From: DATBSL01 sp963729875
Lineage (GTDB): Bacteria > Acidobacteriota > Vicinamibacteria > Fen-336
Assembly: GCA_963729875.1 (NCBI GenBank)
Contig: CAVSPR010000009.1
Coordinates: 558,001-622,000 of the forward strand
Direction of reading: 5' to 3'
Length of the DNA stretch: 64,000 nucleotides
The position numbers and the translations under genes were made by a program. Shown here one piece after another: positions 7,663 to 16,804 of the stretch (position 1 is its first letter; every line of letters begins with the position of its first letter). A model generated the notes under the pieces. It did no database searches and was not told where the DNA came from. It saw only the letters and a program-made list of their open reading frames with translations.

Positions 7663-9923
7663 ATGGCCACCGCCAGCCCCAGCGTCCGCGAACGGATGGC
7701 GGCCGCGTCGAAGCGGATCGCCCGCGTCAAGCTCGTGGACCGGGCGGCCACGCGGGGTCATCACCTTCGGCGGCGTCTTCATCATCCTGAGCGTCCTCTT
7801 CATCTTCGTGTTCATCTTCGGCGAGGCGCTGCCGCTGTTCCGCGGCGCGACGAGCGAGCGCCTCGCCACGCTGTCGCTGGCCGCTCCGGGAGGGGGTGAG
7901 TCGCACGCGACCCCCCTCGCGGTGGGCGTCGACGAGTACCAGCGCTACCTGTACGACGTCACCCCCGACGCGCGGGTCGTCTTCTTCCGGATGCAGGACG
8001 GCGCGCGCCACCGCGAGATGCGGATCCCCGGCCTCGACGGCGCCACGGTGACCGCGGCCTCCCGCAGCCTGCAGGGTGACCTCGTGGCGGTCGGGGCGAG
8101 CGACGGGCGGGTCGCGCTCGCCCAGGTCCGCTTCCGGCCCCTGTTCGAGGGCCAGACGCTGCGGGACCTCGAGATCGAGCTGCGTGACCGCGGGCTCCTC
8201 GAGGTCGACCCGCAGAAGCGGCCCGTCCGCGAGGTGAGCTACCAGGAGTCGAGCGAGGGCGAGAAGACGGTGACGGCGCTCGTCGCCGACGACGAGGTCG
8301 TGCTCGCCCGCGTCGCGGCGCCCCCGGACGGAGAGGCCCCGCCGCCCCCCTCTCTCGAGACGCTGAAGACGAAGCCCGGCGACGCGGTCACGCACGTGCG
8401 GCTCGGCCGCGCGGGCACGCTCGTCGCCACGACCACGAGCGGCGTCCTCTACCACTGGGACCTGTCGAGCGGAAAGGCGCAGCTCACGGACGCGACGAGG
8501 ATCAGCTCGGTGCCCCTGACCGCGGTCGAGTGGGCGCTCGGCGGCAACAGCGTGATCGTGGGCGACGAGCAGGGCGGGCTCTCCGCGTGGTTCCGCGCCC
8601 GCCCGAGGGCGGAGGCCGACCTCGAGATGGTCAAGGCCCACGAGTTCGAGGGCCAGGGTTCCGCCGTCCTCTCGATCGCCTCCTCCACCCGCGAGCGCAG
8701 CTTCGTGACGACGGGACGCGACGGCTCCGTCGTCCTGCGCCACCTCACCTCCGAGCGCACGCTCCTGAGGTTCCCCGGCGGCGGGTCGCCGGCCGACACC
8801 GCGCTCGTCACGCCCCGCGCCGACGGCATCCTCGTGAAGCGGCACGACGGCACCGTCGAGCGCTACTCGCTCCAGAACCCGCACCCCGAGTTCTCGTGGC
8901 GGGCGATGTTCGGCAAGGTCTGGTACGAGGGCTACGCCCAGCCCGAGTACGTCTGGCAGTCGACCGGCGCCACCGACGACTTCGAGCCGAAGATGAGCCT
9001 CGTTCCCCTGATCTTCGGGACGATCAAGGCCACCTTCTACGCGCTCGTGTTCGCCATCCCCCTCGCCGTCTTCGGGGCCCTCTACACCTCGCAGTTCGTC
9101 CACCCCACGCTGAAGGCGAAGGTCAAGCCCACGGTCGAGATCATGGCCGCCCTGCCGAGCGTCGTGATCGGCTTCATCGCCGGGCTGTGGCTCGCCTCGC
9201 GCGTCGAGGCGAACCTCGTCCCCGTCCTGCTGCTGATCGTGTTCCTGCCGCTGGCCGGCACGGCGGGCGTTCTCTTCTGGGACCGCCTCCCCTACGCCTT
9301 CCGCCACCGGCTCCGGCCGGGCATGGAGGTCCTGGTGATCCTGCCCCTCCTCGTGGCGGGCGGCTGGCTGGCCTTCCAGGCCGGTCCCTGGGTCGAGGCG
9401 GGCGTCTTCGGCAACGACGTGAAGCAGTGGCTCGGGTCGGCGCTCGGCCTCGTGTACGACCAGCGCAACAGCGTGGTGGTCGGCCTCGCCATGGGGTTCG
9501 CGGTCATCCCGATCATCTTCACGATCTCCGAGGACGCCTTCTCGAGCGTGCCGCAGCACCTGACCGCCGCGTCGCTCGCGCTCGGCGCGAGCCGCTGGCA
9601 GACGGCGACCCGGGTCGTCCTTCCCACCGCGAGCCCGGGCATCTTCTCGGCCGTGATGGTCGGCTTCGGCCGCGCGGTGGGCGAGACCATGATCGTCCTC
9701 ATGGCGACCGGGAACACGCCGCGTCCTCGACTGGTCGCCCTTCAACGGCATGCGCACGCTCTCCGCCAACATCGCGGTCGAGGTGCCGGAGGCGCCCTAC
9801 GGCGGCACGCTCTACCGCGTGCTCTTCCTGTCGGCCTGCGTCCTCTTCCTGATGACCTTCCTCGTCAACACCCTGGCGGAGCTCGTGCGGCAGCGCCTGC
9901 GCGACAAGTACAAGGCGATCTGA
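7663..9923 (+). CDS. pstC: Phosphate ABC transporter permease PstC, long form with propeller-like insert (frameshifted)
   Basis: About 752 residues after removing two extra bases. These are one G in 'cgcggggtc' near 7755 and one C near 9720 (acgccg[c]gtcctc). After TM1 (ITFGGVFIILSVLFIFVFIFG) comes a periplasmic insert of about 350 residues with repeats such as VAVGASDGRVAL, VATTTSGVLYHWD, VIVGDEQGGLSAW and VTTGRDGSVVLRH. This has the spacing of a WD40/beta-propeller. The permease domain follows, with the EAA loop 'AASLALGASRWQTATRVVLP' and the end '..ELVRQRLRDKYKAI'. Long PstC proteins of this kind are known in Pseudomonas and Vibrio. It partners with the long PstA next door. Confidence 0.85.
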
Positions 9924-9925
9924 CG

Positions 9926-11567
9926 ATGTCGCTCCGAAGGAACCTCGCCCGCGGCGAGCACCTGATCTGGCTGACCGGGAGCGCGCTCGGGATCTGCCTG
10001 CTGATGATCCTGGGCCTGCTCGCCGTCATCCTGTCGAACGGTCTCGGCATCTTCTGGCCCTCGCGGATCGAGCAGCTGACCCTGAAGGACGGCTCCGTGC
10101 TGGCGGGCGAGCTCGGTGCAGCGACAGGCGATCCCGGACCCCGGCCAGCCGGACCACCTGAAGAACCACCGCATCCAGCTCAAGGTCGGCAACCGCGACC
10201 TCTACGGTATCGACTTCAGGTGGGTGAACGAGTCCGAGATCGCGAAGAGGGAGGAGCCGGCCGGGCTCTACCTCGTCGAGCGCAGCGAGTACGGCCCTCT
10301 CATCGGCACCCCGGCGAAGATCGTCGAGGGCGGCCAGGAGACCGCGAGCGGAGCGCAGGCCGTGCGCGCCCGCCTGCCGGAGCTCGTCGCCAAGGCCGGG
10401 CGCGACCGCGCCGCCGTCAAGGCGCTCGAGAAGGACGAGATCGGCGCCGTGAACTACGCGATCGAGAAGGTCCGGCTCGATCGCCGCCGGCTGGACTACC
10501 GCCTGAAGCAGGACCCGTCGCGGGACCAGTCGGCCGAGCGCCAGGCGCTCGAGAAGCGCGAGCAGGACGAGAAGGCCCGCTACGCGGAGCTCGAGGAGAA
10601 GCTCGGCCGGCAGATGGAGGGCGCCGCTTCCACCCGGGTCACCTTCCGCACCGTCGACGGGCAGGAGAAGGAGCTGCGAGCTCTGGACATCTACCGCGCC
10701 TACCCGGCGAACGAGCTCCGCTGGCCCGGCCGCGCACGGGTCTACGCGAGCCGGCTCTGGAGCTTCCTCGCGGACGAGCCGCGGGAGGCCAACACCGAAG
10801 GCGGCATCTTCCCGGCCATCTTCGGCACCGTGATGATGGTGTTCCTCATGAGCCTGGCGGTGGTGCCGCTCGGCGTCCTCGCCGCGCTGTACCTCCGCGA
10901 GTACGCGAAGCAGGGGCCGCTCGTGCGGACGGTGCGAATCGCCGTGAACAACCTGGCCGGGGTGCCCTCGATCGTGTTCGGCGTCTTCGGCCTCGGCTTC
11001 TTCGTCTACTTCGTGGGCGGCGGGATCGACCGCGTCTTCTTCCCCGAGGCCCTCCCCACCCCGACGTACGGCACCGGGGGGATCCTGTGGGCCTCGCTCA
11101 CCCTCGCCCTGCTGACCGTCCCGGTGGTCATCGTGGCCGCCGAGGAGGCGCTGGCCGCGGTGCCGCGCTCCATGCGCGAGGCGTCCCTGGCCATGGGCGC
11201 GACCAGGTTCCAGACCATCCTCCGGGTCGTCCTGCCCGCGGCCGCCCCCGGCATCCTCACCGGTCTCATCCTGGCCATGGCCCGCGCCGCGGGTGAGGTG
11301 GCGCCGCTCATGCTGACGGGCGTCGTCAAGCTGGCCCCCGAGCTGCCCCTCGACGGCTACTTCCCCTTCTTCCACCTCGACCGCAAGTTCATGCACCTCG
11401 GCTTCCACATCTACGACGTCGGCTTCCAGAGCCCGAACGTGGAGGCGGCGAAGCCCATGGTGTACGCGACCACGGTGTTCCTGCTGGTGATCGTCGTCCT
11501 GATGAACATCACCGCCATCACGGTGCGGAACTACCTGCGCGAGAAGTACAAGACGTCCGCGTTCTGA
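9926..11567 (+). CDS. pstA: Phosphate ABC transporter permease PstA, long form (frameshifted)
   Basis: 546 residues after removing one extra G near 10115 (gagctc[g]gtgcag). The order is TM1 at about residues 21-46, then a periplasmic insert of about 230 residues, then the permease domain with the EAA loop 'REASLAMGATRFQTILRVVLP' and the C-terminus 'NYLREKYKTSAF'. The insert contains a charged, Leu/Glu/Arg-rich stretch (AIEKVRLDRRRLDYRLKQD.. to ..AELEEKLGRQMEG) likely to form a coiled coil. Long PstA and long PstC occur together, so the inserts probably contact each other or PstS in the periplasm. The start is two bases after the pstC stop. Confidence 0.85.
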
Positions 11568-11577
11568 GGACCGAGGC

Positions 11578-12432
11578 ATGCCGATGGCCGACCGCGACAT
11601 GAAGACCACGGCCCCCGACACCGGGCTGCGCATCAGGACCGAGGTCAAGGCCCAGGAGGCGGGGGCCGCGTCCGGCGGCCCGCCCGACATCGTCTGCCGG
11701 AGCGTGAACCTCTCCTACGGCGACAACCACGTCCTCCACGACATCACCATGGACATGGAGGACCGGAGGGTCACCGCCCTCATCGGGCCCTCGGGCTGCG
11801 GCAAGTCGACGCTCCTCCGGTGCCTCAACCGGATGAACGACCTCATCGACAACGTGAAGGTGTGGGGCGAGGTCCGGGTCAAGGGACTCGACATCAACGC
11901 TCCCACCACCGACGTCATCGAGGTCCGGCGGCGGGTGGGGATGGTGTTCCAGAAGTCGAACCCGTTCCCGAAGTCGATCTACGAGAACGTGGTCTACGGC
12001 CTGCGCATCGCCGGGATCAACGACAAGGCGACCCTCGACGAGGCCTGCGAGCGCAGCCTCGAGGGAGCGGCCCTCTGGGACGAGGTGAAGGATCGTCTCG
12101 GCGAGAGCGGCCTCTCTCTCTCCGGCGGCCAGATGCAGCGGCTCTGCATCGCCCGCGCCATCGCGGTGGAGCCCGAGATCATCCTCATGGACGAGCCGTG
12201 CTCGGCCCTGGACCCGATCGCCACCCTCAAGATCGAGGAGCTGATCTTCCAGCTGAAGGAGAAGTACACGATCGTGATCGTGACCCACAACCTGCAGCAG
12301 GCGGCGCGCGTCTCGGACAAGACGGCGTTCTTCTGGCTGGGGAGGCTCGTGGAGTACGCCCCGACGGCGGAGATGTTCACCGCCCCGAAGGACAAGCTGA
12401 CCGAGGACTACATCACGGGCCGGTTCGGGTGA
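11578..12432 (+). CDS. pstB: Phosphate ABC transporter ATP-binding protein PstB
   Basis: 284 residues, slightly long because of a 40-residue N-terminal extension. All ABC motifs are canonical: Walker A GPSGCGKST (residues 70-78), Q-loop VFQKSNPFP, signature LSGGQ, Walker B IILMDEP and H-loop VTHNLQQ. It powers phosphate import through PstC1/PstA1 as a homodimer. It lies 10 bases after pstA and 44 bases before phoU, in the same operon. An alternative ATG at 11584 is possible. It is a useful reference against which the two atypical PstB copies at 40593 and 41354 can be compared. Confidence 0.95.
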   Translation: MPMADRDMKTTAPDTGLRIRTEVKAQEAGAASGGPPDIVCRSVNLSYGDNHVLHDITMDMEDRRVTALIGPSGCGKSTLLRCLNRMNDLIDNVKVWGEVRVKGLDINAPTTDVIEVRRRVGMVFQKSNPFPKSIYENVVYGLRIAGINDKATLDEACERSLEGAALWDEVKDRLGESGLSLSGGQMQRLCIARAIAVEPEIILMDEPCSALDPIATLKIEELIFQLKEKYTIVIVTHNLQQAARVSDKTAFFWLGRLVEYAPTAEMFTAPKDKLTEDYITGRFG

Positions 12433-12434
12433 GC

Positions 12435-12452
12435 CCCGCCGACGCAGGCGGG
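12435..12452 (+). other. Small hairpin between pstB and phoU
   Basis: CCCGCC (12435-12440) and GGCGGG (12447-12452) form a 6-bp stem with a 6-base loop. There is no T-run. At this position inside an operon it could attenuate or stabilise the mRNA, setting the ratio of transporter to PhoU. The evidence is only the inverted repeat. Confidence 0.3.
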
Positions 12453-12476
12453 CGATAACGGGAGAAGATCGGAAGA

Positions 12477-13148
12477 ATGGAACGGCACCACTTCGAAGGC
12501 GACCTCCAGGCGCTGCGGAACCAGCTCCTCACCATGGGGGGGCTGGTGGAGGACCGCGTGCACCGCGCGGTGCACGCCCTCATCCACCGGCGGGAGGAGG
12601 AGGCGCAGCGAGTCATCTCCACCGACAAGGAGATCAACGATCTCCAGATGGACATCGACAACCGCTGCCTGAAGCTCCTCGCCACCCAGGCCCCGCTCGC
12701 CGTCGATCTGCGCCTCATCACCTCGGCCATGAAGATCAACGCCGACCTCGAGCGGGTGGGCGACCAGGCGGTCAACATCGCGGAGAGCGTGCTGGTGCTC
12801 ATCCCGCAGCCGCCGCTCAAACCGCTCATCGACATCCCGCGCATGGCAGAGGTCGCGGAGAAGATGGTCCGGGACGCCCTCGACGCCTTCGTCAAGAAGG
12901 ACGCCGAGCTCGCGCGCGACGTGCTCCGGCGCGACGACGAGGTGGACGAGCTCAAGGACCAGGTGTTCCGGGAGCTGCTCACCTACATGATGGCCGACCC
13001 CGGGACGATCCAGCGGGCGCTGTCGCTCATCCTCATCAGCCGCAACCTCGAGCGGATCGCCGACCACGCGACGAACATCGCCGAGGACGTCATCTTCATC
13101 ACGGAGGCGAAGGACGTGCGCCACCACGCGGAGGCCGAGAAGCCATGA
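12477..13148 (+). CDS. phoU: Phosphate signalling complex protein PhoU
   Basis: 223 residues made of the two PhoU three-helix repeats. Each contains the metal-binding 'E/DxxxD' type motif: 'KINADLERVGDQAVNIAE' in the first repeat and 'RNLERIADHATNIAEDVIF' in the second. PhoU links the Pst transporter to the PhoR kinase and lowers signalling when phosphate is plentiful. It starts at ATG 12477 and overlaps the next gene by four bases (ATGA), so it is translationally coupled to the response regulator. Confidence 0.95.
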   Translation: MERHHFEGDLQALRNQLLTMGGLVEDRVHRAVHALIHRREEEAQRVISTDKEINDLQMDIDNRCLKLLATQAPLAVDLRLITSAMKINADLERVGDQAVNIAESVLVLIPQPPLKPLIDIPRMAEVAEKMVRDALDAFVKKDAELARDVLRRDDEVDELKDQVFRELLTYMMADPGTIQRALSLILISRNLERIADHATNIAEDVIFITEAKDVRHHAEAEKP

Positions 13149-13897
13149 GGGTGGACCGGGCCGAACGGAGCGAGCGCCCCGCCGCCCGCGAGACGGCCCC
13201 GCCGCCGGCGGGGGCGGACACGCGCCGCCGCGTGCTGCTCATCGAGGACGACAACGACATCGCGGAGGCGATCGGCTATCAGCTGGAGAAGGCCGGCCTC
13301 CAGGTGCGCGTCGCGCGCACGGGCGAGGAGGGCCTGGAGGCGGTGCGCAGGGGGGTCGACCTCGTGCTCCTCGACCTCAACCTGCCGGGCATGGACGGCC
13401 TCGAGGTCTGCCGGATGATCCGGCGCCAGACGGCGACCGCCCACGTGCCGATCATCATCGTCTCCGCCCGCGCGGACGAGGTGGACCGCCTGCTCGGACT
13501 GGAGATGGGCGCGGACGACTACGTGGTGAAGCCGTTCAGCCTCAAGGAGCTCGCCGCCCGGGCCAAGGTGGCGCTGCGCCGCTCCGCGGGCACGGGCGAA
13601 GAGCCGCAGGGCTACCGCGACCTGAACTGGGAGATCGAGTTCGACGCCTACGTGGTGCGCTACCGGGGGGAGGAGATCCGGCTCACCCACAAGGAGTTCG
13701 AGCTCTTCCGCTACATGGTCGAGCGGCCGGGGCGCGTCCTCACTCGCGAGCGGTTCCTCGAGCGGGTCTGGGGCTGGGAATCCGAGATCGACGAGCGCAG
13801 CATCGACGCGCACATCCGGCGGCTGCGCCTGAAGCTCGGCCCCGCCCGCCACCACGTCGAGACGGTCGTCGGCGTCGGCTACCGGTTCGTCAAGTAG
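13145..13897 (+). CDS. phoB: PhoB-like OmpR-family response regulator
   Basis: 250 residues. A disordered N-terminal extension of about 28 residues leads to a receiver domain (RVLLIEDDNDIAEAI; phospho-acceptor Asp in LVLLDLNLPGMDG; Thr/Ser in IIIVSAR; Lys in VVKPFS). A winged-helix DNA-binding domain follows (LTHKEFELFRYMVERPGRVLTRERFLERVWG .. VGYRFVK). Position at the end of the pst1 operon argues for PhoB. No kinase gene is next to it. The convergent kinase at 13890-15959 belongs to the sortase system. It must therefore rely on a remote kinase, perhaps the PhoR at 42242, which already has its own regulator. It overlaps the convergent kinase gene by 8 bp. Confidence 0.85.
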   Translation: MRVDRAERSERPAARETAPPPAGADTRRRVLLIEDDNDIAEAIGYQLEKAGLQVRVARTGEEGLEAVRRGVDLVLLDLNLPGMDGLEVCRMIRRQTATAHVPIIIVSARADEVDRLLGLEMGADDYVVKPFSLKELAARAKVALRRSAGTGEEPQGYRDLNWEIEFDAYVVRYRGEEIRLTHKEFELFRYMVERPGRVLTRERFLERVWGWESEIDERSIDAHIRRLRLKLGPARHHVETVVGVGYRFVK

Positions 13898-15959
13898 CCC
13901 CGCCGCCTGCGGCGGCGAGGGGGAGCGTGACGGTCACGATCACGCCGCGGCCGTCGGGGCGGTCGTGCGCCGCCGCCGAGCCGCCGTGGAACTCGGCGAT
14001 GAGCCGGACGACGTAGAGGCCGAGGCCGAGGTGGGGAGGCATGGCACCCGCGCCGGCGGGTCGGATCGACACCATCGACTCGAAGAGCCGGCCGTCCATC
14101 TCCGCGGGCAGCGGGGGACCCTCGTTGCGAACCGACAGCGCGACCGTCCGCCCGTACCGGTGGAGGTCGATCTCAGTCGGAGTGCCCGGGCGCGCGAAGC
14201 CGAGCGCGTTGTCGACGAGCTTGTCGAGGAGCTGGGCGAGGAGGTCCGGCGAGCCGGCGACGCGCAGCGCCTCCCCGGGCTCGCGCAGCGCGACCTCGCG
14301 GCCGGGGTTCGCCGCGCGGTAGCCCTCGACGCACCCGCGCACCACGGGCACGAGGTCGTACGGCTCCCGCTCGGTGGCGGCGAGCGACTGCTCGAGCCGC
14401 GTGGCCTCGCTCATCCGCGAGAGGATGAGGCTCAGCCGGCGCAGGCCCTCGTCGGCCCGGTCCAGGTAGACGCGCGCGTCGTCGGGCAGGGCGGCGAGGC
14501 GCAGGTTGTCGAGGGAGGAGCGCACCACTCCCACCGGCGTCCGCATCTCGTGGGACAGCCGGCGGCCCACCTGCTCGAGGTACGCCGCGTGCTCCCGCTG
14601 CCGCGCGGCCAGGCCGCCGACGCTGCGGGCGAGGTCTCCGATCTCGTCGCCCGCGTCCGCCTCGGGCACCGTCGCCGCCGCGTGCCGCGTGCCTTCCGCC
14701 AGGTCCTCGATTCCGTCCCGCAGCCGCCGGACGCGGAGGGAGAGCCGCGCGGACAGGCCGAGAAGCGCCAGGGCGCCGAGGAGGGACGCCGCGAGGAAGG
14801 TGGCCAGGGCCGCCGCGAGGGAGAGGCCGCGCAGCCCGACGCCGTCGGGCGCGGCCTCCTGGGCGACGACGACCCCGCGCACCCGGCCCTCCACCCGGAC
14901 GGGGTGCGCGGCCGAGAGCACGACGGTGCCCGAGGCCGCCAGGGTGCGCCGGCGCGCCGCCGGCTCGCCGGCGAGGGCCCGGTCGACCTCGTGGGGGGCG
15001 TCCGTCGCCGGCACGGCCTCCCGGGGCTCGCCGGCGGGGAGCGAACGCCAGAGCCGGCGCCGGAGCGGGTGGCGGTTCGTGTCCGGAGTGACGGCCCCGG
15101 CCTGGGCCAGCACGTGCTTGTCCTCGTCGGCCACGAAGAGGCGCATGCGCTCGCCGGCGAGGCCGGCGAGCAGGTCGTGGACCTCCGGCGCGGGCGTCAG
15201 GACGGCGAGGAGCGCGCCCCGGGTCGCGGTCCCACCCGACTCGAAACGGGCCGCGACCTCGCGCGTCTGCGGGTCGTCCACGTCCACGACCGCGAAGCCG
15301 AGGCGGGGGCCCACGAGCGTACGCGCCAGCCGGAGCTCGAGGACCCAGCCGCCCTCGGCCGTGCTCCACGCGCCCTCGATGCGGTTGTCCGGCGCGCGGC
15401 GGCCGTCCTCCCCGACGAGCCACGCCGAGGCCGGCCCGTCCGCGCCCGCGTCCACCTCGAAGCGGAGGAGCTCGTCGTCCCGGGTGACGGCCCCGATCTC
15501 GAGGTGGTCGCCGCTCCCCGTCTCGCCCCGCAGCACGACCGCGGCGTCGCGCACCTCGAAGAGGACGTAGACGCCGTTCCCCCGGCGGCCGATCCGGTAG
15601 AGAGCCGGCGCCGCCTCGTCGGCCTCATCCCCCGCCTCGGGAAGCCGGTGCGTCTCCAGGTCGGGGTCGCTCCAGTCCTCCGCGCGGCCGTCCACGACGA
15701 CGGGGCCGGGAAGGTCGAGAAGCCTCAGGACGCGCCCGGGCCCGGTGCCGGCCGCGGACGCGGGCAGCAGGGAGGGCCGGTCGCCGAGGGCCAGGGCCGT
15801 GGCTCGCGCGGTCGCCGCGAGCGCCTGCTCCTGCGCCTCGAGCGCCAGGAGCCGCAGCTCTCCGAGGACCCGCCAGGCGAGCCAGGGGAGGACGAGGAGC
15901 AGGCTCGAGGCGACGAGGAGGCCGGCCGGCAGGGGGAGCCGGAGGCGGACACGGCCCAC
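13890..15959 (-). CDS. Dedicated sortase system histidine kinase
   Basis: A 689-residue membrane sensor kinase. TM1 is at about residues 10-32 and a large periplasmic domain of about 330 residues follows. Its 'DGRAEDWSDP' start and beta-rich 'LYRIGRRGNGVYVLFEVRD' resemble the sugar-binding-like (CBM9-type) sensor of this family. TM2 is at about 375-400, followed by HAMP, a DHp box RRLSHEMRTPVG, an N-box DKLVDNALGFA and a G-box LGLGLYVVR. This matches the kinase of the 'proteobacterial dedicated sortase system'. GTG 15959 is one base after the regulator stop, so the two are co-transcribed. The signal sensed is unknown. Confidence 0.85.
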   Translation of the reverse strand: MGRVRLRLPLPAGLLVASSLLLVLPWLAWRVLGELRLLALEAQEQALAATARATALALGDRPSLLPASAAGTGPGRVLRLLDLPGPVVVDGRAEDWSDPDLETHRLPEAGDEADEAAPALYRIGRRGNGVYVLFEVRDAAVVLRGETGSGDHLEIGAVTRDDELLRFEVDAGADGPASAWLVGEDGRRAPDNRIEGAWSTAEGGWVLELRLARTLVGPRLGFAVVDVDDPQTREVAARFESGGTATRGALLAVLTPAPEVHDLLAGLAGERMRLFVADEDKHVLAQAGAVTPDTNRHPLRRRLWRSLPAGEPREAVPATDAPHEVDRALAGEPAARRRTLAASGTVVLSAAHPVRVEGRVRGVVVAQEAAPDGVGLRGLSLAAALATFLAASLLGALALLGLSARLSLRVRRLRDGIEDLAEGTRHAAATVPEADAGDEIGDLARSVGGLAARQREHAAYLEQVGRRLSHEMRTPVGVVRSSLDNLRLAALPDDARVYLDRADEGLRRLSLILSRMSEATRLEQSLAATEREPYDLVPVVRGCVEGYRAANPGREVALREPGEALRVAGSPDLLAQLLDKLVDNALGFARPGTPTEIDLHRYGRTVALSVRNEGPPLPAEMDGRLFESMVSIRPAGAGAMPPHLGLGLYVVRLIAEFHGGSAAAHDRPDGRGVIVTVTLPLAAAGGGAT

Positions 15960-15960
15960 G

Positions 15961-16659
15961 CTAGCCGTCCTCGCCGTTCCAGCGGTAGCCGAGGCCGTAG
16001 ACGCTCTCGATGCGGTCGAAGCCGGGGTCGACGGCGAGGAACTTCCTTCGGATGCGCTTGACGTGCGAGGTGACGGTGCTGTCGTCGACCACCATCCGCG
16101 CCTCGCCCATGAGCTGCTCGCGGTCCTTGACGTGCCCGGGGTGCCGCGCGAGGGCGTGCACGATCCAGAACTCGGTGACCGTGAGGTCCACCCGGCGGCT
16201 CTCCCACGCCGCGAGCACGCGCTTCGTGTCGAGCCGCAGCCGGCCCCGCTCGACCACGTCCTCGGCCGCCGCCTCGGTGCCCGCCGCGTCCACTCTCCGG
16301 AAGAGAGCGGCGATCCGAGCGAGCAGGTGGGGCAGGCTGATGTCCTTCGTCAGGTAGTCGTCGGCCCCGAGCCGGAGGCCGGCGACCGTGTCGAACTCGC
16401 TGTCCCGGGCGGTGAGGAAGAGGATGGGCAGGGTGGCCGAGAGAACGCGCAGCTCGCGGCAGAGCTCGAAGCCGCCGTCCACCTCGTCCCCGAGGCCGAT
16501 GTCGACGACCGCGAGGTCCGGCAGGCGCGTCCTCGCGGCGAGCATGGCCGAGCGACGGTCGGGGTAGGCCGCCACCTCGTAGCCGTGCCGGCGGAGCACG
16601 TCCGCGTAGTTCTCCCGGAGTGTCCGGTCGTCCTCGACGATCGCGATGCGCCGGCTCAT
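15961..16659 (-). CDS. Dedicated sortase system response regulator
   Basis: 232 residues, OmpR class. The receiver begins MSRRIAIVEDDRTLRENYADV. The phospho-acceptor Asp is in LAVVDIGLGDEVDGG and the conserved Lys in DYLTKDISLP. The winged-helix domain reads LTVTEFWIVHALARHPGHVKDREQLMGEA .. GLGYRWNG. It is paired with the kinase downstream and divergent from the sortase target gene, which it presumably controls. ATG 16659 was chosen because it opens the receiver. A minus-strand TATAGT at 16675-16680 lies close upstream, with no Shine-Dalgarno. Confidence 0.88.
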   Translation of the reverse strand: MSRRIAIVEDDRTLRENYADVLRRHGYEVAAYPDRRSAMLAARTRLPDLAVVDIGLGDEVDGGFELCRELRVLSATLPILFLTARDSEFDTVAGLRLGADDYLTKDISLPHLLARIAALFRRVDAAGTEAAAEDVVERGRLRLDTKRVLAAWESRRVDLTVTEFWIVHALARHPGHVKDREQLMGEARMVVDDSTVTSHVKRIRRKFLAVDPGFDRIESVYGLGYRWNGEDG

Positions 16660-16804
16660 GGGCGGCCCCGGCCGACTATAGCGCGGCCGCTGCCCCGCGG
16701 AGGGGGCCCGCCCTCTTCCTGCCCGAATTGATCCCCGGACCGCCCCTTTCTCTCCCCTGCCGCTCCCGATTGCGGCCGTCTCATCCAGGTGAAGGAGGAA
16801 GGAC
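16660..16804. promoter_or_regulatory. Divergent promoter region of the sortase cassette
   Basis: This 145-bp region separates the regulator/kinase operon (minus) from the target/sortase operon (plus). On the minus side TATAGT (16675-16680) would start an RNA about 9 bases before the ATG. On the plus side a strong Shine-Dalgarno AAGGAGGAAGG precedes ATG 16805. I see no clear repeated operator for the regulator. Confidence 0.45.

Noticed and set aside
7727..9772. Long minus-strand open frame (681 codons) opposite pstC1, and many similar ones (e.g. 42137-44146 plus strand, 46105-48687 plus strand)
   Set aside because: Composition is Arg/Gly/Ala/Glu/His-rich low complexity, with no domain, no ribosome binding site and a strongly conserved gene on the other strand. 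Such shadows are expected in DNA this GC-rich.
7330..11000. Programmed ribosomal frameshifting in pstS1, pstC1 and pstA1
   Set aside because: The breaks lie at unrelated sequences without a slippery heptamer or downstream structure, differ from gene to gene, and equal events hit grpE and the epimerases. Sequence error is simpler.
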